This document shows positions 1 through 5,357 of a stretch of DNA of 12,843 bases, in pieces. Position 1 is the first letter of the stretch. Each line of letters opens with the position of its first letter. The notes under the pieces are model-generated. The model was given only the letters and a program-made list of their open reading frames with translations. It was not told the origin of the DNA and searched no databases. The stretch is from JANRKG01 sp033763635. GTDB lineage: Bacteria; Cyanobacteriota; Cyanobacteriia; GCF-001939115. The DNA is taken from the NCBI GenBank assembly GCA_033763635.1, contig JANRKG010000463.1:1-12843 (forward strand). The letters run 5' to 3'. Made by a program: the position numbers and the translations under genes.

Positions 1-784
1 CAATGGGTTCCAGGGTGGAGGTGGCAATTAAAGCTTCGTTCTCTTCCAGAATAATAATTTGACCGGAACGGCTCATTTCTAAACTCTGCAAAAACTTACT
101 GAGATAATCGAGCCTGAGATGAACCGAAAAAACCCCTAGCAAACGCTGGGTGGTTGGTTCGTAAACAGGTTGGGATGCGTTTAAGGCAAGGGTTTGGTAA
201 GGGCCGTGTTGAAAAATCGGACTCCACCCCAGTTTGCCCGTTTGAACCGCTCGCTTGTACCAGGGACGATCGCGCCGGACATCGACTCCGGAGAGAGTAC
301 GAATCCGTTTCTGCGGCTTCCCCTGCGAGTTCAATGGATAGATCGAGGTGATGTCGGGTCGATCGGGGTTGGCAACAATCAAGTTCCAGGCAGGATATCG
401 TTCAACTCCCCGAAACACCCCTTCAGGGCTGGCAAACAGCACCGCAGAGACCTGATCAAATTGTCGTAATCGTTGAAACAGGAGGGATTCCAGGGCTGTG
501 ATGTTTTGCAGATCCAGGTGCCCCTGTTGAACCGCATCGACATTGAGACGATTGATTAGCAGAGGAGTTTGCAAATAGTTTTTTAGCTCCTGCTCCACCC
601 GATCGCTGGTTTTATCCATCAGGCGATCTGCTAAGTTCAAGACCGCCTGGTGCCCACTGCGATAGGACAGATACTCAACCAGGGCCACCACTCCGACCGT
701 TTGCAGCACAAAGGGCACAATTAAGACCCATCGCAAAGGAATGCTTGCGATTGAAGGGAGACGCGTCAGCAAGGAGATTCGCAT
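1..784 (-). CDS. Membrane sensor protein with dCache domain, N-terminal part (runs off left edge)
   Basis: An open frame of 261 codons with no stop runs from an ATG at 784-782 to the left edge. Residues about 17-40 form one hydrophobic segment (core WVLIVPFVLQTVGVVALV), preceded by a short basic N-terminus. The part after it looks like a periplasmic double-Cache sensor: the signature pieces RRDRPWYKRAVQTGKLGWSP, then ASQPVYEPTTQRLLGVFSVH and a following LDYLSKFL are what dCache_1 domains carry in ligand-sensing kinases, cyclases and chemoreceptors. A second membrane segment and the output domain (kinase, cyclase or GGDEF) would lie beyond the window, so its biochemical output cannot be named. 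It begins 22 bp after the stop of the preceding gene in the same direction, so it is probably the last or a late gene of the rpsF operon. The upstream TAGGG is only a weak ribosome site. The family call is fairly sure; the output is unknown. Confidence 0.82.
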   Translation of the reverse strand, partial: MRISLLTRLPSIASIPLRWVLIVPFVLQTVGVVALVEYLSYRSGHQAVLNLADRLMDKTSDRVEQELKNYLQTPLLINRLNVDAVQQGHLDLQNITALESLLFQRLRQFDQVSAVLFASPEGVFRGVERYPAWNLIVANPDRPDITSIYPLNSQGKPQKRIRTLSGVDVRRDRPWYKRAVQTGKLGWSPIFQHGPYQTLALNASQPVYEPTTQRLLGVFSVHLRLDYLSKFLQSLEMSRSGQIIILEENEALIATSTLEPI

Positions 785-806
785 GACCCTAGCCTAACCG
801 AATTCC

Positions 807-1556
807 TCAGGCAGAGGATAAAACGTTAAGGTTTTGGTAGGAATGGTTGCCTGGAATGAACAGATCGACAATGGGTTGCCCAGTTAAACATCGCCAGTGG
901 CACTCAAACAAATCGGGCTGCTGCACCCCAATGCTGGCGACGGCGGGCGCAGCGGGAAAAGGCCAGAGGCGATCGAAGCAGATTTCTTGCTCCTGGACCC
1001 CAAATTGCATCAGGTAGACCGAGGGAGTCGCTTCAATCAGTTGGATCAACTCCTGCCCCAGACGATACAGGGGTTGCCGCCAGCGATCGGACAGGTGGAT
1101 GGGTTGGCGGTAGGTCGGGTCTTCCAGGGTTGTCTTTTGACCCTCTGCGCCTGTTGCCAGTCCAATCACCTCACCATACAACGGACCTTTTGCCGTTAGC
1201 ACGATCGGCAACCAGAACTGACCCGCACCTGTGGGATAGGCAAGGTGCTGTGCCACCTGTTGACGCAGGGTATTCTCCTGCCGACAGCGTTGAAAGATCT
1301 TCTGCTCAGGAAAACTCTGTTCGGGCAGAAAAACAGATTCAGGTAGATGCAGCGTGAGGGGACACACACGACCCTGAACCGGGAGATCGCCTGTCTGCAA
1401 GGCATCGGGAGCAAGCAGCACCGGAACTGATTCTCCATCGCTTGAGAGAATCGCTTGCTTTAAGGCGGCAATGCTGCGATCGATCGCAGGGGGGAAGTTG
1501 GTTAACCTGCCCGGAGCATCGATTACACCATCCACAACCAGTAAAATGTTAGGCAT
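807..1556 (-). CDS. Unrecognised conserved-looking protein, 249 aa
   Basis: I do not recognise this protein. I chose the ATG at 1556-1554 (MPNILLVVDGVIDAPG) over an upstream ATG 13 codons earlier, because this start overlaps the upstream stop by 8 bp (ATGCCTAA), a typical coupled junction, and starts directly with a hydrophobic beta strand. The N-terminal strand ILLVVDG followed by DRSIAALKQAIL resembles an alpha/beta fold. The rest is rich in Gln, Pro and Leu, with no clear catalytic motif, no signal peptide and no membrane segment. Cysteines are scattered and form no CxxC pair. It lies between a coiled-coil protein and a membrane sensor in one operon, so a regulatory or scaffold role is possible, but that is inference from position only. 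The frame is convincing because of the tight packing on both sides. Confidence 0.75.
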   Translation of the reverse strand: MPNILLVVDGVIDAPGRLTNFPPAIDRSIAALKQAILSSDGESVPVLLAPDALQTGDLPVQGRVCPLTLHLPESVFLPEQSFPEQKIFQRCRQENTLRQQVAQHLAYPTGAGQFWLPIVLTAKGPLYGEVIGLATGAEGQKTTLEDPTYRQPIHLSDRWRQPLYRLGQELIQLIEATPSVYLMQFGVQEQEICFDRLWPFPAAPAVASIGVQQPDLFECHWRCLTGQPIVDLFIPGNHSYQNLNVLSSA

Positions 1557-2100
1557 TACCGAAATTAGGAAGCACGGGGGAAGCGGGTTGCCCAAAGGTC
1601 GGCAAATCTAGATGGTTGTTGCTGCGACGGGTTCGTACCGCTAACCGATAGCTGACGCTTTGCAACTCCGCATGCAGTTGGCGATTTTCCCGTTGTAGTT
1701 GGGCGACTTTATCCTTCACAGGGGTCATCCGCTCGGCGAATTTTTGCTTGTAGACCTTGGGAAGCTCCTGGACGACCTGCTCTAGCATACGGGAGCGATC
1801 GGTTAATTCCTGCACCGACTGGCGCAGTTGATAAATTTCCGTATCACGGGAGGCGATCTGTTCTTGATAGAAAGCTACCTGCTGTTCTACACCCTGAAGT
1901 TGTTCCCTCAAAATCCGCATTTCTGCCAGGTGTTCGTCGGAGATCTGGGGTGAGGGAACGAAGTTGGCGTTTCCTTTAACCAGGCGAAATAGCTCCTGGG
2001 ATAGCTGCTGTACGAGTTGGTCCCGCACCTGGAGTTCTTCCCGCAGACGGGCCACCTCTCCTTGAAGTTCTGGAAGGGTCAGGTTGTCAACGTAGGTCAC
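1549..2100 (-). CDS. Coiled-coil protein, 183 aa
   Basis: Translation begins at a GTG (2100-2098) whose bases overlap the TGA of the upstream flavoprotein gene as GTGA, so the two are probably translationally coupled. Almost the whole chain from about residue 8 to 150 is heptad-like and rich in Glu, Gln, Leu and Arg, for example LPELQGEVARLREELQVRDQ and YQLRQSVQELTDRSRMLEQV, with a short break around residues 43-55 (NANFVPSPQ). A basic patch (RTRRSNN) at about 155-162 is followed by a Pro/Gly-rich disordered tail. There is no signal peptide or membrane segment, so it is likely a soluble rod-like adaptor that dimerises. I do not recognise a named family. The 3' end overlaps the next gene by 8 bp. 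Its presence between a redox enzyme and two sensor or unknown genes hints at a scaffold, which is inference only. Confidence 0.82.
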   Translation of the reverse strand: MTYVDNLTLPELQGEVARLREELQVRDQLVQQLSQELFRLVKGNANFVPSPQISDEHLAEMRILREQLQGVEQQVAFYQEQIASRDTEIYQLRQSVQELTDRSRMLEQVVQELPKVYKQKFAERMTPVKDKVAQLQRENRQLHAELQSVSYRLAVRTRRSNNHLDLPTFGQPASPVLPNFGNA

Positions 2101-3101
2101 TTTACTTCAGCTCCAATCAGATTTTCTTGCCAGAGGCGAGGAACCGACTGCCGCCGAATCTCTCGCCAAATTGTTGTTGCAGCTAATGTACCATCTGCAA
2201 CGGCAATTGACACCTGATTCAGCCCTTCTTTTAAATCTCCAATTGCAAAGATTCGTGGATGGGAGGTCCGGCAGGTGGTGGGGTCTGTCACTAGATTCTC
2301 CCCTTTCCATTGCAGATCCAGCCCTTTGAGGTAGTGGTTGTGATACCGGGAACCCATCGCCACCAGGCCCGTTTGCAGGTCGATCGTCTGCCCATCCACC
2401 AACTCCACCCCCGTCATCTCATGGTCGTGCCCCAGAAAGCGCTTGATCGGGGTTTCGACGAGCGGGTATCCATGATCTTGTAACTTCTGGCGCATCTCTG
2501 CCCCTACGTCCACCAGGCCCTGAGTAAAGACCGTGATATAGGGGGTAAACCAGTTCAAGACAAAAGCGGTATTGATGGCCCCCTCGGATGCCACGAACAA
2601 CCCACAGCGTTTGTTCGCCATTTCATAACCATCGCAGATCATACAGACATGCAGGTTATATCCCGCATACTCATAGACGTTCTGCATGTCTTCGAGTTGG
2701 GGCAGGTAGTCCATGATTCCACTGGCGGCGATCAGGTACTTGCACCGCAACACTGGATAAATGCTGTCTTGCTTCCCGACCTTCATTTTGACGGCGAAGG
2801 TATCCCCCTCATCCTCCACCGATTCCACGTACCCCATCAGATAATCGCCATCCAGAGAGAGGTAATGCTGTTGGCCCTGTTGCAGAAGGGTGCGACCGGG
2901 GGTGTGAGGCGGCAAGCCTAAATAATTGGTAACTTCCTGCATCCAGAAGGAGCGTCCCCGCCCCTTCTCAACCACTAGGGTTGAAAGGAGATACCGCTGT
3001 AAGTAAACAGCGGCGGATAGGCCACCCGCTCCTCCTCCGACAACGATCGCGTCGTACACATGGTCAAGACGTTGCTCCAGATTCTTTTTGGAGAGTTTCA
3101 T
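2097..3101 (-). CDS. Thioredoxin-reductase-like FAD disulfide oxidoreductase, DDOR-type candidate
   Basis: The 334-aa chain has the fold signatures of thioredoxin reductase: an FAD-binding glycine motif VVGGGAGGLSAA at residues 20-31, a redox disulfide C153-M-I-C156 followed by DG as in the family, and the C-terminal FAD motif AIGDLKEGLNQ with Asp289. The NADPH domain lacks the usual pieces: where GxGxxA is expected the sequence reads FVASEGAINTA, and the HRRxxxRA phosphate-binding stretch is absent (VFTQGLVDVGAEMRQ). This matches the cyanobacterial enzymes called DDOR (diflavin-linked disulfide oxidoreductase), known to be related to thioredoxin reductase but not using NADPH. A ferredoxin-dependent reductase is the main alternative. 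It lies 32 bp downstream of rpsF and overlaps the next gene by 4 bp. The bases just before its ATG read CTCCTCCTT, which is not a ribosome site. The enzyme class is secure; the DDOR subtype is probable. Confidence 0.88.
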   Translation of the reverse strand: MKLSKKNLEQRLDHVYDAIVVGGGAGGLSAAVYLQRYLLSTLVVEKGRGRSFWMQEVTNYLGLPPHTPGRTLLQQGQQHYLSLDGDYLMGYVESVEDEGDTFAVKMKVGKQDSIYPVLRCKYLIAASGIMDYLPQLEDMQNVYEYAGYNLHVCMICDGYEMANKRCGLFVASEGAINTAFVLNWFTPYITVFTQGLVDVGAEMRQKLQDHGYPLVETPIKRFLGHDHEMTGVELVDGQTIDLQTGLVAMGSRYHNHYLKGLDLQWKGENLVTDPTTCRTSHPRIFAIGDLKEGLNQVSIAVADGTLAATTIWREIRRQSVPRLWQENLIGAEVK

Positions 3102-3133
3102 AGTCTGAAGGAGGAGACAGGGTTTAGGACAAA

Positions 3134-3460
3134 TTATACAACTTCCGCAACTTCGGCTTCTTCTATCTCAACCAGCTGCTTCACGGTCAGGTAACGGATG
3201 ACCTCTTCACTGAGACGCATCGCCCGTTCCATCACTGCAACAGCTTTCCCCCCCACCTTGTAGTTCATCTGAATATAGATACCTTCCCGGTGCTTCCCGA
3301 TCTCATAGGCGAGGCGGCGCTTACCCCGATGCTGGGTCTCTTGCAAATCAGCCCCCTGCTCCTTGAGGATGGTTTGATACTTGGTGATAATTTGATCCAC
3401 CATTTCATCGCCCAGGTCAGGCCGCAAAATATACATCGTCTCGTAGACGTACTCTTTCAT
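3134..3460 (-). CDS. rpsF: 30S ribosomal protein S6
   Basis: The 108-aa product matches S6 along its length: MKEYVYETMYILRPDLGDE at the start, the conserved HRGKRRLAYEIGKHREGIYI in the middle, and the helix AMRLSEEVIRYLTVK near the end. S6 binds the central domain of 16S rRNA together with S18. Length is typical for bacterial S6, with a short acidic tail (EIEEAEVAEVV). The ATG at 3460-3458 is preceded by AGGAGA ten bases upstream, a good ribosome site. The usual bacterial partner rpsR is not adjacent, which fits many cyanobacteria. It is the first gene of a minus-strand operon continuing into a DDOR-like flavoprotein, so the redox enzyme is probably expressed together with ribosome synthesis. 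Confidence 0.97.
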   Translation of the reverse strand: MKEYVYETMYILRPDLGDEMVDQIITKYQTILKEQGADLQETQHRGKRRLAYEIGKHREGIYIQMNYKVGGKAVAVMERAMRLSEEVIRYLTVKQLVEIEEAEVAEVV

Positions 3461-3470
3461 ATCCTAATTA

Positions 3471-3476
3471 TCTCCT
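3471..3476 (-). promoter_or_regulatory. Ribosome binding site of rpsF
   Basis: On the minus strand AGGAGA lies ten bases before the ATG of rpsF and supports that start. It directly adjoins the 11-bp tandem repeat further upstream in the leader. Confidence 0.7.
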
Positions 3477-3496
3477 TATGGACAGCTTATGGACAG
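3475..3496. repeat. 11-bp tandem repeat in the rpsF leader, two exact copies
   Basis: CTTATGGACAG occurs twice in direct tandem (3475-3485 and 3486-3496), immediately upstream of the rpsF ribosome site. In the mRNA the copies read CTGTCCATAAG twice. They may be a simple slippage duplication or a repeated binding site; there is no direct evidence of function. Confidence 0.85.
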
Positions 3497-3521
3497 CGGC
3501 TTTCTCAACCGATTTTGGCAA

Positions 3522-3559
3522 CCTAAATCATTTCTTTAGGCATGAGTTCATCCGAACTC
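3522..3559 (-). promoter_or_regulatory. Two small hairpins in the rpsF leader
   Basis: Two perfect 6-bp inverted repeats lie side by side: CCTAAA/TTTAGG with a 7-base loop (3522-3540) and GAGTTC/GAACTC with a 4-base loop (3544-3559). They fall in the expected 5' leader of rpsF, where S6-type autoregulatory structures can occur in bacteria. Neither is followed by a T-run in the minus direction, so they are not terminators. A role in ribosomal-protein feedback is inference. Confidence 0.4.
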
Positions 3560-3589
3560 CCTTTGCTCGGTGCGAAAGCAAGGAATATC

Positions 3590-3595
3590 TATACT
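3590..3595 (+). promoter_or_regulatory. Possible -10 element TATACT for the FAH-family gene (overlapping a minus-strand -10)
   Basis: TATACT sits about 100 bp before the plus-strand FAH-family gene, without a good -35, as in many cyanobacterial promoters. On the other strand the same bases read TAGTATAGAT, a possible -10 for the rpsF operon, so the two divergent transcripts may compete for one site. The match is short and the call is tentative. Confidence 0.3.
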
Positions 3596-3698
3596 AACCC
3601 AGTTTTGGTAGACGTGGAATAGGAAAATCAGTTCAAGCGGAACATCGATCCATCCGCCCCTATTTCGGGGAAAATTTAACGATAAGCGGTGAAAAATA

Positions 3699-4496
3699 AT
3701 GGAATCTATGGCAAAACGCTTTGTCCGAGTTCAGACGGTTGAGGGGAAGGTGTATTACGGTCTGCTACAACCCAATCGGGGGGTAGAGGTGTGGGATGCG
3801 GCCCCCTGGCTGAAGGGGCAACCGACAGGGTTGGAACTGGAACCCGATCGCTATCATCTGCTGGCTCCCTGTGCCCCTTCTAAGATTGTGGCGGTTGGCA
3901 AGAACTACGCTGCCCATGCGGCTGAAATGGGCACTCCCGTTCCAGCCGAACCCCTTTTATTTCTGAAGCCTCCCACGACCATTACTGCTGCCGGAACCTC
4001 GATTTACTATCCCCCCCAGTCCCAACGGGTCGATTACGAAGGGGAACTGGCGTTAGTGATTGGGGAAGCCTGTGTCGATTGCAACCCGGAGCAAGCCCAG
4101 GGCAAAATCTGGGGCTATACGATCGCCAACGACGTAACCGCCCGCGATCTCCAAAAGCGCGACAGCCAATGGACAAGGGCGAAGGGATTTAATACCTTCT
4201 GTCCCCTGGGTCCCTGGATTGTGCGGGAACTCAGTGCGGGTGCCCGCATTCAGACATTTCTCAATGACAATCCCCAACCCGTTCAATCTGACTCAACGGA
4301 CCACATGATTTTTAGCCCCGATGTCCTGGTCTCTTACATCAGCCAGGTAATGACTCTGCTACCAGGGGATGTGATCCTAACCGGAACCCCCGAAGGAGTT
4401 GGCCCGATGCAGGTGGGCGATCGGGTGCGGGTCGAAATTGAGGGGATCGGGTCTTTAGAAAATCAAGTGGTCAGCCGAGTAACCGTCCCCACCTAG
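3699..4496 (+). CDS. Fumarylacetoacetate hydrolase family protein (FAHD1/acylpyruvase-like)
   Basis: The 265-aa protein shows the FAH catalytic-domain signatures in order: KIVAVGKNYAAHAAEMG (about residues 63-78), PLLFLKPPTTI, VDYEGELALVIG with metal-ligand candidates Glu114 and Glu116, GYTIANDVTARDLQKRD with Asp145 (29 residues after Glu116, the spacing seen in FAHD1), KGFNTFCPLGPW, and the end motif ILTGTPEGVGPMQVGDRV. Such enzymes bind Mg2+ or Mn2+ and act on acylpyruvates, fumarylpyruvate or oxaloacetate; the substrate cannot be read from sequence. It is soluble, with no signal peptide. An alternative start is the ATG four codons in (MAKRFVRVQ), which may be the true start; no clear ribosome site favours either. 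It is transcribed divergently from rpsF, and its TAG stop overlaps that of the convergent Tic20 gene. Confidence 0.9.
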   Translation: MESMAKRFVRVQTVEGKVYYGLLQPNRGVEVWDAAPWLKGQPTGLELEPDRYHLLAPCAPSKIVAVGKNYAAHAAEMGTPVPAEPLLFLKPPTTITAAGTSIYYPPQSQRVDYEGELALVIGEACVDCNPEQAQGKIWGYTIANDVTARDLQKRDSQWTRAKGFNTFCPLGPWIVRELSAGARIQTFLNDNPQPVQSDSTDHMIFSPDVLVSYISQVMTLLPGDVILTGTPEGVGPMQVGDRVRVEIEGIGSLENQVVSRVTVPT

Positions 4497-5020
4497 CGAA
4501 CTTGCATATAGACCGCATCGGAGATGTAGGGAATTTCTGCATACAGCCCTCGTGCCGCCTGAACGATCGAGAAGATGACGGCCCCAACTCCGGCAAGAAA
4601 CACGGCATCAAAAATAATCGCCAGAATCACAGGGACGGGATAGCCGGACATAACAACCTCAAATCCCAGTGGGAAGTTCACTAACCCCAACAGAGACAGA
4701 ACGGCACTGATGAGATAAATTACGATCGCCAGCAAAATCGCTTGCATGGCATGAAACCGAACAAAGTGCCGGAAATTTTCGTTTCTCACAATTCCTAAGT
4801 AGACAGCAAAGAAGATCGCAAAGGAAACGATTTGAATCCCCCCAATACTGAAGAAGTAAAGACTCAGGAGGGGAGCCGGAAATTGATAAATCGGCTGTAA
4901 GGCCGGAAATTGCAACAGTGCGAGTACAAACCCAAAGGGCCAGACTTCCAATAGGGGCACCAGGTACGTCAGGCCAGCAATCACTCGGTCTTCCGTTGTG
5001 TTGGTTCCACGCCAAGTCAT
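4493..5020 (-). CDS. Tic20 family membrane protein
   Basis: The 175-aa product has four hydrophobic segments (about residues 13-38, 48-75, 88-115 and 128-152) and the family hallmarks RVIAGLTYLVPLLEV near the start, the charged loop VRNENFRHFVRFHAMQAILL between segments two and three, and the end block ARGLYAEIPYISDAVYMQV. In plants Tic20 is part of the chloroplast inner-envelope import channel; cyanobacterial homologues are membrane proteins of uncertain role. The ATG at 5020-5018 is preceded by GGGAG at a good distance. It lies 39 bp downstream of the small cysteine protein in the same direction, so the two are probably co-transcribed. Its stop codon shares CTAG with the convergent FAH-family gene and no terminator separates them. 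Confidence 0.93.
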   Translation of the reverse strand: MTWRGTNTTEDRVIAGLTYLVPLLEVWPFGFVLALLQFPALQPIYQFPAPLLSLYFFSIGGIQIVSFAIFFAVYLGIVRNENFRHFVRFHAMQAILLAIVIYLISAVLSLLGLVNFPLGFEVVMSGYPVPVILAIIFDAVFLAGVGAVIFSIVQAARGLYAEIPYISDAVYMQVR

Positions 5021-5059
5021 GCAGTCTCTCCCATCCCAGGTTTGAATTTAAGCCAGATG

Positions 5060-5257
5060 TCACTCAATATTAGCAACTCGGAATCCCATCTGGCATTCAT
5101 ACTGTTCGGGTTGTTTGTCATTCAGACGACCGATCGCATGACCACACCACAGTTGCCCATGATGCCAGCGGGGTTGCCCACTTTGATCGGCGAGTAAACA
5201 AGTTTGGCAAACCTGGTGAGGAGAGATTAGCTGATCCCCAGTTAGAATCACCAGCAT
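5060..5257 (-). CDS. Small four-cysteine protein, about 65 aa
   Basis: The product has a VCQTC pair near residue 17-20, then LWCGHAIGRLN and QYECQMGFRVANIE near the end, four cysteines in all (CxxC plus two singles), which could bind zinc or an iron-sulfur centre. I believe similar short proteins are widespread in cyanobacteria, but give no name. A strong ribosome site AGGAGG lies at 5263-5268. Two ATGs follow in tandem (5260 and 5257); the second is 5 bases from the site, the first only 2, so I chose 5257. It is followed by the Tic20-family gene in the same direction with a 39-bp gap, which suggests a shared transcript. There is no signal peptide or membrane segment. Confidence 0.75.
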   Translation of the reverse strand: MLVILTGDQLISPHQVCQTCLLADQSGQPRWHHGQLWCGHAIGRLNDKQPEQYECQMGFRVANIE

Positions 5258-5262
5258 CATGA

Positions 5263-5268
5263 CCTCCT
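5263..5268 (-). promoter_or_regulatory. Strong ribosome binding site deciding the start of the four-cysteine protein
   Basis: AGGAGG on the minus strand is followed by TC and two consecutive ATGs. Spacing to the second ATG is 5 bases, within the normal range, and only 2 to the first, so the second is the likelier start. Confidence 0.7.
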
Positions 5269-5357
5269 AGCTTGACGATAAATTCATTCTAAATTAGGGT
5301 TCCAAAGGAGTTGGGGTAGCTCGACACACTTTAATGAATGTTCAGATTAGAAAATCG

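Noticed and set aside
154..469. Two plus-strand open frames of 65 and 91 codons
   Set aside because: They lie opposite the dCache sensor frame, which has clear domain signatures and no stop; these are shadows.
897..1438. Plus- and minus-strand frames of 75-100 codons within the 249-aa gene
   Set aside because: They overlap the tightly coupled operon gene in other frames and show no protein-like character.
3656..3669. CCCC-TATTTC-GGGG hairpin before the FAH-family gene
   Set aside because: Only four pairs and no T-run; too weak to call a terminator or switch.
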